Part shown: piece after piece, positions 10,501 to 22,186 of the stretch
Layout of the letters: each line of letters starts with the position of its first letter
Numbering within the stretch: the first letter of the stretch is position 1
NCBI GenBank assembly: GCA_029204225.1
Contig: CM055104.1
Coordinates: forward strand, 27,705,253 to 27,769,252
Length of the DNA: 64,000 nucleotides
Source: Diphasiastrum complanatum
Lineage: Eukaryota > Streptophyta > Lycopodiopsida > Lycopodiales > Lycopodiaceae
Direction: 5' to 3'
Program-made: the position numbers and the translations under genes
Notes under the pieces: generated by a model
What the model saw: only the letters and a program-made list of their open reading frames with translations
The model's database searches: none
What the model was told of the DNA's origin: nothing

Positions 10501-11329
10501 CCAAGAATCACTTGTGTTGCACTTGGATGATGGTGATGTGTTGGATATCATGAGGGATGATTCTTCTTCATCCTCCTCCTCTTGATGTGCAATATTGCTT
10601 TGTTTATTATCTTGTGTCTTCTTCTTCTTGAGACATTCGGATGCAAAATGCCCTTTCTTGCCATACAAAAAACATTTGAACTTTGATTTGTCCTTCTTGC
10701 CTTTTGAGCTTAATGCTTCATCCTCTTATTTGGCCTCCTTTGGATGTTTCTTCTTAGCTCCATTGGTCTTCTTTTTGCCCTTGAATGAGACATTGGCTTT
10801 GCAAAGACAATACATTCATTCTTGTTTTGGTATGGAGCATCCTACACTCTTCAGCTAGTAATATAGTATGAAATTTTTCAATAGATGGCAAGGTGTCTTG
10901 GATGGCAAAACTTTGGTCGAAGTTTGAGAAATCATCTCCTAGACCATTAAGGACTATTTGTACAATCTCACTATCTTTAATCTTCTCACCCGTAGTGGCT
11001 AACTCTTTGTTGAGAGATTTAATTCTGAGCACATAGTCTTGTGCATTTTTCTCGCTTCTTCGCATGATTTGCAAGACTTGATTTCTAATCATGAGGAATC
11101 TCGAAGTGTTATTGGATTCATAGATTGTTTTCAAAGAATCCCAAGCCTCTTTAGAACTAGTACAAGAAGATACTTCTCTCAAAAGGTCATTACTAGAATT
11201 CATCTTTATACAATGAAGTGCTAGTCTAGGTTTTTTCTTGTATCTAATCAACTTTTGTGCACCAAGAGGTTCATCTTCTTTTTCAATCAAGAATTCATAA
11301 AGGTGTTGGAGCACCATTAGTGACTCCAT
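10501..11329 (-). pseudogene. Copia element 1 gag
   Basis: 191 codons (10754-11329) of copia gag: LRYKKKPRLALHCIKMN-type start, SCTSSKEAWDSLKTIYESNNTSRFLMIRNQVLQIMRR, then KIKDSEIVQIVLNGLGDDFSNF. Below it, broken frames give the zinc knuckle CFLYGKKGHFASEC near 10640-10680, with Tyr in place of the second Cys. Gag forms the cytoplasmic particle; this copy is disrupted around 10750. Confidence 0.78.
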
Positions 11330-12010
11330 CCTAACCTTCTAGAATCCAGTCTTTCACTAGCTTCTAGAAGGAAATCCCCAATTGATCCCATTTTACTAGT
11401 GAATTCTACAAACAAGAAAATTGGTTTGATTGATTCTAGAAACTCACAAAGGTCTCTTTTGTAGTGATTCACTCAAATTTGGTACACCACCAAATGGACT
11501 TATAACCACGGTTCTAGCACTCTCTCACAAAGATGAAATGAAGATTACTAGATGAGTTACAATCCACCTGCAATCAATTCAAGCCAATTTTGGCTATTTT
11601 TGGACAATATAATGACTAAATATCACTCACACTTCTTGATGGACTTCCAAGACCTCTAAAACACATTTAGAGAACTTGTTTTCAGCCTAGATTAATTAGA
11701 TCTCATGACACTAAGTCAAATATAATCAATGGCACTCAATCTTGGTAGCTTTTCCTAGGATTAGCACCACAAAATCTCATCAAGAACCAATAGAATCCAA
11801 TTTTATGGATCTGATGAATATTGAGTAATAAATGTAGGTCCAGAGGTGCCCAAACATGTGGACAATATGAATTTTGATCCTTAAAAAATTTGGAATCAAA
11901 TCCCCTCTCCAAAGTTTGGATTCAAATTCACCATCTCATTACTAGTTTTTAGCACCAAAACTTACTAAATATGGATTTGTCTTTCATCAATGATTAAGAT
12001 CTTGTACTTG
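11330..12010 (-). repeat. Leader of copia element 1
   Basis: About 680 bases of untranslated leader between the PBS and gag on the minus strand. I see no gene or internal repeat in it. Confidence 0.5.
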
Positions 12011-12022
12011 GATATGATACCA
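12011..12022 (-). other. Degenerate primer binding site of copia element 1
   Basis: The minus strand reads TGGTATCATATC, two bases off the initiator-methionine tRNA site TGGTATCAGAGC, two bases inside the LTR edge. This fixes the orientation and the LTR boundary. Confidence 0.75.
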
Positions 12023-12024
12023 CG

Positions 12025-12672
12025 TGAAAGTACTGTACTTTTGGACCATAAATGGATCTACACAAGATCCACAAGAGTGATTCGATGCTTGCTTAACAAT
12101 GTACTACAAAAACTAGACACAAAAAAATTGATTTAGAATGGCAATTTTACATTCAACAAGTAAGAACAATAAAAAAGCATTGATCATTGATGAAATATGA
12201 GTCCACATGTGTGAACCACAGCCTGCTATATGGCCTGAAGATAGAGAATGAGGTCAATATCACTTTGGTTGCATTTAGATCATAAACACTCAATACAAAT
12301 GTGTAGTAGCTTGAGATTTGCCAATGAGCTCCAAAATGTTTCTAAGTCCTCACTATGGGAGGATGGAATACATACCAAAAGCCTCTTCCTTTGTAAAGTT
12401 AGGTGAATTTCCAGCATGTAATAAAAAAGGTTAACTTGGCTTTCTTGTCCTAATTTGCCACTCTAGCCTCATTCCTAGAGTCATGCCAAGTAAGTGGCTA
12501 GTTGGTCAATTTTCATCATAAATCTAGGATGTAGGTCCTATAAAGTAGGAATCACTACCAAATTGACTTGACCAACTCTTTGAATTGATCTAGCCTACAC
12601 TAGGATAGGTTTTCCACGTGGCTCCATGGCCTCACATGTGTGAGACCCACTTATGTACATAATTTACATTAC
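12025..12672 (-). repeat. 5' LTR of copia element 1 (truncated)
   Basis: This is the contiguous reference copy for the split LTR at 1495-1937 and 7228-7558. It ends (outer side) near 12672, about 45 bases short of the TGTGAAAA start seen at 7558. Copia RT of another element follows directly. Confidence 0.8.
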
Positions 12673-12719
12673 TCATGGACCATAAGGTATTTGTCAAATT
12701 GACTATATTGAACATGAGG

Positions 12720-12960
12720 TGCTTGTTTCAATTTATATAAGGCCTTCTTCAGTTTACTTACCTTGTCCTCTTGCCTTGCATGATAAATCCACTTGGTTGT
12801 TGCATATAAACTTCCTTTTCAAGTTCTCCATTTAGGAATGTAGATTTCATGTTCATCTGATGTAGGCTCCATCCAAACATAGCTGCCAATGTAATGGTCA
12901 TATGTAGGGTATGTAAGAAAGCCACGGGTGATACCTTATATGGGCCACATATTTCAGTGC
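12720..12960 (-). pseudogene. Isolated copia RT fragment
   Basis: The minus strand reads VSPVAFLHTLHMTITLAAMFGWSLHQMNMKSTFLNGELEKEVYMQQPSGFIMQGK, the part of copia RT around the first catalytic Asp, which is Asn here (QMNMKSTFLNG where D-V-K-T-A-F-L-N-G is usual). No flanking modules remain. It abuts the truncated LTR of element 1 and is a separate, older scrap. Confidence 0.7.
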
Positions 12961-13137
12961 TTGGAAGATGGGCATATTGGAGATGTAAAAAAAAGAATAA
13001 GTTTAGTTGTGATTGATGCTTCACATGACATAAATGACTCTTGGCCGCAAGATTCATTTTTGAAATTTTTTTGCATTGTTGTTGAATCTTCTACTATACA
13101 GAGATTTTCTCTGGTGGCATTCATCCATGGACACAAG

Positions 13138-13222
13138 GCTTATATGCTTATCTACAAGCATATAAGCATTATTGACAAACAATTTATTGCTTATCTACAA
13201 GCAATAAATTGTTTGTCAATAA
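13138..13222. repeat. Two adjacent perfect hairpins with the same loop
   Basis: Hairpin 1 (13138-13167) has perfect 12-base arms around the loop ATCTAC. Hairpin 2 (13169-13222) has perfect 24-base arms around the same loop. Both share the apical stem GCTT/AAGC. One base separates them. Confidence 0.95.
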
Positions 13223-14020
13223 ATATTTGTGTTGACTTGTGATATGTTACAAACAAGCCAATATTTTATAGTGACATGTTTCGTTTCAGCTGTATTTCCC
13301 ATTGAAGAATTGCAATAGAAGGGCTTTGATTTGTGTTTTTGAAAAATAGAAGACACTAGCTTTTTGGCCATGCAACATCCATTGATGACGATGAGGAGAG
13401 TTCTAAGAATGTGCAAAAAATAATCATGACATTGTTTTTTGATAGAAAAACCAAAATTTGAATATGTCAGAATGGTGGGAGGTCAAATTTATGCCAACTT
13501 GAAGTCATCTTTGGTTTATGAGAAGCTGGTTACATGGTAAACAAGTAAATTTTTACCTATTTGATTATTTTGGCCTTCATATCAAGCAACTGTAAACTTT
13601 ATCTCACAGCTCACTTGTATGAACTTGTAGGTGACTCTGAGGTTGTTGTGATGCTTACACTGGTGGAGGGCTAGGCCAAGCAAGCATTACCAAGTGAAAA
13701 CATGTGATATCCTTGGTTGACTCACCCACACGCATTGGATTTTTTAGATCCTTTTATAGTGAGGTGAGAAACCATAGCCTTGTAGTTCAAAGTTCGTATG
13801 TGAGCTTGTCCTCCTTGGGGCTATCACCTATGGACATGATTCCAAATCTGGAGACGCTGTTGTCTTCGATTCATCAGCCGAAGTATCCATTTCCAATTGA
13901 TTCCAACAATGACAAAGAGGTTATTGTTGATCTAATATGCAAGAGGTTTCTAATGAAGGTTGTTAAAATAGCAATGATCGACTTATACAGTGCTTTCTAA
14001 TTTTGACGGTACCACGTGTG
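13223..14020. other. Intergenic stretch, nothing firmly recognised
   Basis: A 98-codon plus frame at 13704-14000 has no motif I recognise and no support beyond being open. The end of this stretch may belong to the LTR of the copia element whose PBS is at 14215. Confidence 0.4.
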
Positions 14021-14213
14021 CTCAGTTCTAGAATTATCGGGCCGTCTTTCTTTTACGATCCCTTTGAGTACTCTTAAGTAACTTTATCCTTGTACTTGCT
14101 TATTAGCATGAATATATAGTTTGTGGGAGAGCTATTTTGTTGTCTTGTCTTGTTGCACTTGACGTTGTGCTGTGGTGATTGATTCGGTTGGGTTTTTAAA
14201 TTGTATTCTCAAC
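14021..14213 (+). repeat. 3' end of a 5' LTR (copia element 3), start not defined
   Basis: It lies directly before a perfect PBS and ends TTCTCAAC. The upstream LTR edge cannot be set because no second copy in this orientation is in the window. Confidence 0.45.
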
Positions 14214-14214
14214 T

Positions 14215-14226
14215 TGGTATCAGAGC
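14215..14226 (+). other. Primer binding site of copia element 3
   Basis: A perfect TGGTATCAGAGC, complementary to the 3' end of plant initiator methionine tRNA. Leader and gag follow on the same strand. Confidence 0.88.
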
Positions 14227-15508
14227 CCTTGGTGGGGCTACAATCACCGAACAGGAACGGAGAGCTGCAAATTCACAACGGTTTGATGGCTGGGAAGCAC
14301 AAAATCGAGTCTGTGGAGATTTGTGGAACAGCTCAAAACTGTAAAAGAATTCAAAGACGGGGAATTGTCGGCTGAATCAGAAAGCAAACAAAAACGAAAG
14401 CCCAAAATTCCGTAGGAAGGCTGTTTGGAGTTTGTGACTTGTGTGCAATCAATGCTTGATTGTTTTGAAAATGGTTTGAAGCTATGGATTAGTGACAGTA
14501 GGGCGACCTCGGTTCAGAACTGCTGAAAATCAGAGACAAGGGCTAAGAAAGTTTCAAGAAAGGTGTATTCCTTGAAAGTCAGGGTTTGGAGGAGTAACAA
14601 CTCAGATCTTTCTCAATTCATAACCTTTTTCACAGTTGTGAAAGTGTGTAATTGGGCGCCCTAGTGAGAAGAATAATCTATCAACAGGCCGTGGGCAGCC
14701 GCGCAGAGGTATGGAAGCTTGGTCGCATCCTGGAGAGTAGCAAAGAGGGCCTAAAACCCTTCCACCATAGCTGAAATCAGGAAGAGGAGCCGTGGAGGCT
14801 AGCGCGCAGCCAATTTTTGGAAGAAGGTAGCATCTCCGAGTGTCTAGTGGCTGCAGGAGCGCTGGTTAGTGCGCAAGGAGAAGGGCAAGTCATTGGATTT
14901 GAAGCCATGGCGATCAATGGCTGAAATCGATTGATCGAGGAGTGATCTAGGCCATCAAATATCAAGTAGCCATTGGATTTGTTGAGTTCCAACTTGAACT
15001 TCATTTGAAAGAGCCTGAAGTGCAAAAGACACTTCAACTTCTTTAAGAATCTTCATCTTGAAATTTCAGGTGGGTCCCGAAGTTGGTGAAGAGTGAAGTC
15101 CCTTCAAGGTGAAAAGACAATTCAAAAACTTAAAGTGCCCCTATTTTCACCTCCTTTAGCCTATTTGGGCCAAACGAAAGGCTATAGCCTCCAAACAAAG
15201 GGCACCCTAACTGTACCTACAAGTACGGTATGCCAAAATAGAGTGATTGCCACGAAGAAAGTGTTCAGAGCGTGCCAAAAGTGATTTCACCATTCCAGCC
15301 TTTCTTCATTGTAGACTGAAACCTTTGGGCACGTAGTTGGAAGTTGGTGACAAGGAACATTTCAGAAGGCGACGCCGATTTGGCTTTCCATTTGGCGGAA
15401 AAGTGGTGGGTGGCCTCGTAAGCCAAAAATTGCAGTTCATTATTTTTTATTTCTGACATCACGGTTGGCTTCGGCATACACTTTATAGCCTACAGGTGCA
15501 GTTTGGAA
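14227..15508 (+). repeat. Long leader of copia element 3
   Basis: About 1.28 kb between PBS and gag. The same leader family occurs at 22739-23430, at 26652-27199 (minus) and in part at about 29000-29210 (minus). Shared landmarks are a CCATTGGAT box, a GGTGAAGAGTGAAG-like box, and CTGTACCT(A/G)CAAGTACG (15211 here, 23217 there). The short frames in it are not conserved as protein in a way that suggests a gene. Confidence 0.65.
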
Positions 15509-16530
15509 ATGGCAAACATCAATGAGGCAATTTTGGGCGATGCAAGCAAACTTGATGGGGCTTCTAACTAGACATCTGGAAATTCAAAATGAAGAGCATT
15601 TTGATGGAGAAGGAGTTATGGGATATTGTTGCAGGTATTGAAGTCCGGCCTAATACCACTCCAGGTGACATGAGGGCCTTTGATAAAAAGGCACAGAGAG
15701 CATTGTCCTTGATCAATCTTTCAGTAAAAGACCATGTGATCACCCATATAAGTGATGCCATGACAGCTAGGGGAGCTTGAGAAGCTCTTATAATGCAATT
15801 TCTAACTTGCAATCTAGCTCAAGCCATGTTCTTGAAGTCGAGATCGAACACAATTAGGATGGAAGAAGGCGAATCGGTGGGATATTTCTTCACCAGGATA
15901 AAGGAGCTGAGAGATCAACTTGTGGCAATTGGAGAACCAATTAGGGACATTGAATTGGTACATACCACTATGAGCGGTGTTTTGGAAGGTCTACAAATGT
16001 TTGTGAGCGGCATTGCTTCGAGGGAGAGATTGCCTACTTTTGAAGACTTGCACGAAATTATGTTGGAAGAGCAGCGCCGCGAGGTGGTGAAGTCAAGGCA
16101 AACCCCACAGGATGATCAAGCATTGCTTGCTAAAGGCAAGCAGAAGGGTGGAAGAGGATTCTTAAGAAATCCAAGGATGATGATGACGAGAAAGAGTCAT
16201 CATCGAAGGTGAAAAGGAAGAAGAAAGGCAAATGTTACTATTGCCACAAACTAGGTCATTGGGCACGTGAATGTTACAAGAAGAAAGCGAACATAAAGGC
16301 AGGAAAAGTGAAGCAACAAGGCAACATTGCTGAAGATGATGGGAAAGATGATGAGACAAGTGTCTTCTCATCGGCATTGGCATCCCAGGTTGATGATGGT
16401 GCCAAATGGTTCATAGATTCAGGCGCCACAAGGCATATGACCGAGAAACGCGATTGGTTTGAGAAAGTCTCACCAATCCATGATGGGACAAGGTCACACA
16501 AGCCAATGGGGAGGAATACAGAGTGCTAGC
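15509..16530 (+). pseudogene. Copia element 3 gag, zinc knuckle and protease start
   Basis: Gag probably begins at ATG 15509 (MANINEAILGDASKLDG). The frame then shifts before WKFKMKSILMEKELWDIVAGIE (15589-15780), and a TGA at 15778-15780 sits where the family usually has Trp (A, stop, EAL). It continues at 15793-16212 (FLKSRSNTIRMEEGESVGYFFTRIKELRDQL). The next frame (16209-16529) has an intact zinc knuckle CYYCHKLGHWAREC and the protease site WFIDSGATRHMT. The protein then ends and the rest of pol is missing, so this is a 5' half only. Confidence 0.82.
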
Positions 16531-16599
16531 TAGATTAGTGATGAGTTAAAGGATGGAGATGATAGAAATCCAACACCCCTCCTTAATCTGGATCTGTGG

Positions 16600-16990
16600 A
16601 TGCCTTGATTATCAGACTTAGACTTGCACAAAATTTATTGTGTGCTTCTTGATCTATGCCTTTGTAAAGATGTCAGCTACCATGTACTAAGTTCTGCAAA
16701 ATTTCAAACTCATCTCTTTGTTGAGTACTCTATTCTTGATATACTAGTACTTAATCTCGATGTTCTTGCTCCTAGAGTGAAATCTAGGTCTGATCGATAA
16801 TGTGATAGCACTCTAATTGTCACACTGAATAATTGTTGGAGTAATTTGATTGGGATCAATATCAGACAATAGATTTCTCAACCAAATTGCCTCTTTGGTA
16901 GCTTGAGAGGCCGCAATGTATTCTGATTATGTAGAAGACAATGCAATGGATGTCTGTTTTTAACTGTTCCAGGATATTGGACCATTGTTG
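16600..16990 (-). pseudogene. Copia RNase H fragment on the opposite strand
   Basis: The minus strand from about 16985 down reads SEYIAASQATKEAIWLRNLLSDIDPNQI, then IIQCDN, stop, SAITLSIRPRFHSRSKNIEIKY, and later MVADIFTKA. These are copia RNase H motifs with at least three in-frame stops. It faces away from the gag at 15.5-16.5 kb, so it belongs to another copy or follows a rearrangement. Confidence 0.75.
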
Positions 16991-18936
16991 AACATGAAGA
17001 CAATTCAGAAGTCGATTTTTTGGTGTCGACGTCACCTGCCCAACTTCTTGTTGACATCTTCCTCTTTCTGTCTACTAGTTTTTCTTGTTTGCTTCTTGTT
17101 ACAACTTATGCTACCTCTGTTTTGGTTGTTGATCATTTCTATTTAGTTCAATGCCCAAATCAGGCAGCAGATTCTCGAGGTTGTAGTATGGTTCAACCTG
17201 TCACGGATACTCAAATTTTGAACACTCTTGAACTCTTGAAATCACTTGCAATCATTCTACCATGCAAGCACACCAAGAATGCCCAAAAATAGCTCTTCTT
17301 GAAATATGGTTGGGCATTATTATGGCACTTAAAAACAGAATGCTAAAGCGGATCATTGCAAAATGAACTAAAATCAGATCCTACACTACTTTACTTGCAT
17401 AAATTGACAAAACAAGCAACAAAAACTAATCTACAGCATGTTAGAAATCCAAAAATCAAGAAACTAACCAGCCTTTTGATTCTTGGACATCCCAAGAACA
17501 TCAAGAACTAGCCTATTTAGTTTACTTGAATGCTGGCTCCTATATTAATCCACAAGAAAACATGAAATCTAATCCACAACTAGGAAAGCAAGAAAACTAA
17601 TCCACTCTAAATCCACAACCACACACAATATGAATGGAAGGGCATGATCATAGGGGCATCACTCAAGAAAACCATCATGATCAAGGAGCTTAGTGTAGCA
17701 TCAAACTCATGGAAAATATTCTTATTAAGCATGGAGTAGATACAATGCAAAAAGCTCCTCTTCACAAAGAGGGAGTCTCTTAAATAAGCAAGAGAGCTCC
17801 TTAGGTGGCATCCTAGTGGAATTTCCACATTTCACAAATTACAAGTGGAATATTGCTCTCCACTAGAGATCACCATCAAAAGGTGGCTCACTCTACTTTC
17901 TTTAAGAGGGGTCTACTTGCATTTATTACATTTGCTTAGAAATACTAGTTCCTACATGGTCATTCCATCTTTCGGGATTCACCATGAGGCTTACACAGTT
18001 ATGACTTGTTATTACTAACTAGCATTTCTCGGCTCTTAGTCTTCATTCATCTCGTCTTCTCAGAGACCTCCTCGGTGTAAGGTGAGAGGTGCTCTTGAGT
18101 TGCTCTATCCGAGTATCTTGGGGATTCGTCAGAATTAGCCAACATCATCCGACCCCTAATGTGTTGCAGGACCCACTGCAACTCATATTGGACAATGTTG
18201 CTCCGCTTTGCATTGGCATCTTCGATCGTCACTTGGAAAAGCGTAGATCCTCGTTCCCTTACATAAAACCAAGTGCTTATTGTCGCCAGTCTTTATCACA
18301 AAAATTGTCTTTCACAAATTGCCACAATTGGATTAGAATGTCTTATTGCTATAGGTGGTTGTCATTCCCAAAATTGGAGAGCTCTCAGTAGCTTCACAAC
18401 TTGCATGCTTGAGTGCTTTCTTCATGTCTCTTTCTTATCACTTGTATCTGCCATTGAAGGTTTCACTTCTAGTTTCTAGGCAGATTCTAACTTTTAGGAG
18501 GTTGTATCCTCCATATTGCTTCTGGGCATTTCCGCAATTCTTTTCTCAGTTGAAGTTCCAGTCTTGTCTATGCTCTTTTCTGATAGGTAGCACAAATCTT
18601 GGTTATCAGTCTCAAGGGGATGGATTCATCAAAAATTGGTGGTAGGAACAGTTTTGGAGGGACTGTTTGGTAATGGTAAGGAAACATGATGAAGGCTTGG
18701 TGGTAGGATGAAGGAACTGATAGTTCTACAGTTGCAGCCTTGGACCTTTGCAATGTCAAGCTCTGACCACCACTTGTTGGGTGAGGAGTTTGCTTTATTT
18801 GCAGGTTCACGGTTGTCTTCATCTTTCTTGCAGCTCTTTCTTTTGATCCGTTACTTTTGAATCTCTTTGGGCTTCATAAGAGGGGATTCAACTATCATTG
18901 CTCTAGAGAGTTTCTTTTGATCAAGGTTGATCTGAC
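16991..18936. other. Degenerate repeat DNA without a recognisable gene
   Basis: Frames up to 100 codons are open but none shows a known motif. The minus strand around 17700-17790 has TATTTAAGAG followed by purine-rich sequence, as in an LTR promoter, so part of this may be a minus-strand LTR. The right end borders the inversion breakpoint inferred near 18.95 kb. Confidence 0.35.
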
Positions 18937-19659
18937 TCATCTGTTGCTTAAGATTTGTCCTTTCCTCAGATGGATCATATAAACTAATTTGAAACCAATA
19001 GAAAGAAGATAAGTGTTCAACCTCTCATACCAAGTCCTTGGAGCTTGTTTCAAGCCATAAAGACTTTTCAAAAGTAAGCATACTTTTGATCCTTTGCCAT
19101 TCACAAAAAAACCTGGAGGTTGATGCATATATATTTCTTCTTCTAAGTAACCATTCAAGAAAGCATTGGAAACATCAGGTTGAAGCATTTTCCAATCATA
19201 AAAGCAACAAATAATGATGAGAATTCTAATGGTTACCATCTTTGCTATGGGAGCAAAGGTTTCTTCATAATCTATGCCTTTGATTTGGGCATAGCCTTTA
19301 GCACAAAGCCTTGCTTTGAACTTATTGATTGATCCATCATTGTTGAGCTTGATTCTACAGACCCACTTGCATCTGATGACATGCTTGTCATTAGGTGGAT
19401 CTACAAGTTGCCAAGTCTCATTTTGCATCAAAGCTTCATACTCGGCCTCCATAGCTTTGATCCAATCCTTTGAATGAAGAGCTTCCTCCACACTTGATGG
19501 TTCTTCAATGGAAGTGTGAAAAGCATGTAGAGAACTTGAATCCTCCACTTGTTTGCCTTTTTCCAAGTAGGTGAGTCTTCTAGGCTTGGATCTCTCTCGG
19601 GTTGATCTTCTTGGAGTCATTGGTAGCCTCGGCTTCTCTTGTGATCTTGGTCCCAACAA
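18937..19659 (-). pseudogene. Copia element 2 reverse transcriptase, N-terminal half
   Basis: 240 codons. A linker (PRRSTRERSKPRRLTYLEKGK) precedes RT: DWIKAMEAEYEALMQNETW, KWVCRIKLNNDGSINKFKARLCAKGYAQ, IDYEETFAPIAKM, LQPDVSNAFLNGYLEEEIYMHQPPGF and KSLYGLKQAPRTWYERLNTYL. Homology ends at about GFKLVY, before the YVDD catalytic motif, which is absent. The last residues of the frame are not copia-like and mark the inferred breakpoint. Confidence 0.85.
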
Positions 19660-20191
19660 GTCTTCATCTTGTCAATACTTGATGAAGAGACTCCTCCTTG
19701 ATGAATAAGCTCTTGAGATTCCTGCACATTGTCCTTCATGTAGGAGCAAGTGAAATCTCTTCTAATGCCAAAATTATTACAAAAGTTTATGAACTTTGTG
19801 GAGATGTATTCACCTCCATTATCACTTCTCAAAGCTTTAATTTTACAAGATAGTTGATTCTCAACAAAAGCTTTGAACTTCACAAAAGTTTCATATGCTA
19901 ATGCTTTAGAAGATAAAAGGTAAACCCACAAAAACGTGAGTAATCATCAATAAATGTTATAAAACATGTAGCTCCACCCTTGCTCTTGGTGGATGAGAAA
20001 TGGATGTCACTATGGATGAGTTCCAAAGGTGCTTTCGACTTGATGGTTGATCTTTGATGTGGCCTTGCATGTGATTTGGCCAATGCACATGCATCACAAG
20101 GACTTGGCTCCTTGATCATGGATTTAGGCAAACCATGAGCTAGCTCCAACTTGCACATAGATTGCATGGCCTTGGAGTTGGGATGGCCCAA
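19617..20191 (-). pseudogene. Copia element 2 integrase with core deletion
   Basis: Two frames (19898-20191 and 19617-19931) give MGHPNSKAMQSMC, the zinc cysteines CDACALAKSHARPHQ, Asp in IHSDIHFSS, FITFIDDYSRF, and after a frameshift FVKFKAFVENQ and Asp in RSDNGGEYISTKF. The protein then jumps from FTCSY to sequence of the integrase-RT linker region. The segment with the catalytic Glu (normally NGVAERKN) is deleted. Confidence 0.82.
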
Positions 20192-20979
20192 CCTCCTATG
20201 CCATAGATCTTCACTTGAGAGCTTTCCTTGAGCACAATATCCGAGAAAAGATTAGCATTTTCATTTCCATCAAGCTTGAATATCCTTCCAAAATGAGAAC
20301 ATGATGCTATTATATCATCATCTTTTGTGATCAAGCAAGTACCATCTTTAAAATCTACTTGTAGACCATCATCATTGAGTTGGCCTACACTTATTAGATT
20401 TTTAGTCAAACTAGGAACATAGAGCACATAAATGAGATCAAGCTTATCTAGAGATATGCTTCCTATGCCTTCTATCATGCATTCCTCATCATTTGCTGTA
20501 TAGATACAACTTCTAGATCCTTTGTATGGTACAAGATTACAAAAAGAGTTTTTATCACTACTCATGTGGGATGAGGCACCATTATCTAGCCACCATACAT
20601 TAGAATGCTTGAAAGAGGAAGATGAAAAGTTAGACATCATAAGTGAATCTTCTTTGTCACAAGGAGATTCATCTTCACAAGTGATGTTGGCTTGCTTTTT
20701 CCTTTTGTAGCATTGAGAGGCAAAATGCCCCTTTTTGCCACATGAGAAACAAGTAACCTTGTACTTGTTCTTCTTCACATTGGATGAGCTTGGTTCCTCC
20801 TCGGATGTCTTCTCCATTGCTCTTGTGTTGTCCTTGGAGCTCTTGCTATTCTTCTTGTCTTTTCTCTTCTCCTTGGATTTGGTGAAGAGTGCTTGATCAC
20901 TTCCTCCATCTTTGAGAGATAATCTCTCAAATCTTGCAATTCGAGTTTTAAGATTGGACAATGATATCAAAATCTTCAC
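20140..20979 (-). pseudogene. Copia element 2 zinc knuckle, protease and gag-pre-integrase
   Basis: 279 codons. A basic Lys/Ser-rich stretch leads to an intact zinc knuckle CFSCGKKGHFASQC, then the protease site WWLDNGASSHMS (Asn where Ser is usual after the catalytic Asp), then DLIYVLYVPSLTKNLISVGQL. A frameshift near 20180 breaks it from the integrase frame. Protease would cleave the gag-pol polyprotein. Confidence 0.83.
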
Positions 20980-21448
20980 TTAGTCCATTCAAGATAACTT
21001 GAACTATTTCCTTGGATTTGATAGAATCATCTATGCAACAAAGATCTTTATGGAGATCCTTAACTCTAGAAACATAGGATGAAGCACTTTCATCCTTTCT
21101 TTGAAAACTTTGAAAGATCATATTTCTTAGAGTAAGGATTCTAGAAGTGTTTTTAGACTCGTAAATAGATTGAAGAGTACTCCATGCTTCTTGAGCATTG
21201 ACACAAGAACTAATCTCTCTTAGGACTTCATTGGAGACATTTAGCTTCAAAACATGAAGAGCAACTCGTGCTCTTTTCTTGAATTTTGGAATTTCTTGAG
21301 GATTATTTGGTTCCTCCTCATTCCCATTCACTATATCTATTAGATCTTGAAGTATGAGAATTGATTCTATCCTCACTTTCCATGTACTATAATTTGTAGA
21401 GGTGAGTCTTTTACCTTGTTCTAATAGATAAGATCCCATTGAAGTCAT
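20948..21448 (-). pseudogene. Copia element 2 gag
   Basis: 166 codons from ATG 21448. Motifs: RLTSTNYSTWKVRIESILILQDLIDIVNG, KFKKRARVALHVLKLNVSNEVLREISSC, AQEAWSTLQSIYESKNTSRILTLRNMIFQSF, SSYVSRVKDLHKDL and EIVQVILNGLSEDFD. The length fits the N-terminal gag domain. It overlaps the next frame by 32 bases, where a frameshift links gag to the zinc knuckle. Confidence 0.83.
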
Positions 21449-22174
21449 ATCTAGAGAATTGATCTTGGCTTTCTAAATGAATGTTTTCAGAGGTTCAAAA
21501 CTAATCAAATTAGACTATTGATTACTTGGAATCAAGTTAACAAATGATTGAGAACTCAAAGAAGGCCAAAAGTTCCAACTTCTAGGTGCTAGACAAAATT
21601 TGCACTAAATTTTTCAAAGCAAAAGTGGATGAAGTAAATCTGAGTTCACACATGTGAAATAGCTTAAAAAAATCAGATTTATCATTTAGAAAGTTTCATC
21701 CATTCATAGGATCATAGATCCAAACAATTCTTCTTGGATTGAAGAAAATTGAAAAATAGTCAAAATTTGCTATTTTTGACTCTTACAATAAGGGATCTTA
21801 GATAGTACAGCCTTCAAGCATGTAAAACTCTGTTTTTCTTCTTCAACATGCCTCACTTGAATGTCAAGAACTCTCCTTAGAATTCACTTGCATCACAAAC
21901 TAGCCTTGATTAGCTTCCTATTCATATGCTACATGGATGGAAAAGATGAGAAGTAACATAGCCCCCACTCTATCTCGATTAGAGACCTCACACGTGCTGC
22001 TACAGTAGGCCGTACAGCTCTGAAATCAGAGAAAAAGATATGTTAATAAGTGATGATAAGAGTGGATTTAGCTATCTCAAAATCGAGTGCTAGTAAGAGG
22101 CAAAATTTCATCAACAATGATGAGAAGTCATTCCATTTGATAAAGCAATGATTAGATGTGTATTCTCCTATAAA
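21449..22174 (-). repeat. Leader of copia element 2
   Basis: About 725 untranslated bases between PBS and gag. I see no gene in it. Confidence 0.6.
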
Positions 22175-22186
22175 GCTCTGATACCA
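22175..22186 (-). other. Primer binding site of copia element 2
   Basis: The minus strand reads TGGTATCAGAGC exactly, directly adjoining the LTR end at 22187. Confidence 0.92.

Larger units (their letters stand above)
1495..12672 (-). mobile_element. Ty1/copia element 1, minus strand, old, with nested gypsy insertion
   Basis: In element order the parts are: 5' LTR 12025-12672, a degenerate PBS 12011-12022, leader, gag, protease, integrase, RT and RNase H (down to about 7559), then a 3' LTR in two pieces (7228-7558 and 1495-1937). The gene order protease, integrase, RT, RNase H is that of copia. The LTRs have diverged visibly and the coding region carries many stops and frameshifts, so the copy is dead. 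The upper LTR lacks about 45 bases at its outer end, so no target-site duplication can be checked. A gypsy element (1938-7227) splits the lower LTR. Confidence 0.85.

Noticed and set aside
18089-18645. Overlapping plus frames of 68-100 codons
   Set aside because: No motif, no splice structure and overlapping frames; treated as degenerate repeat DNA.
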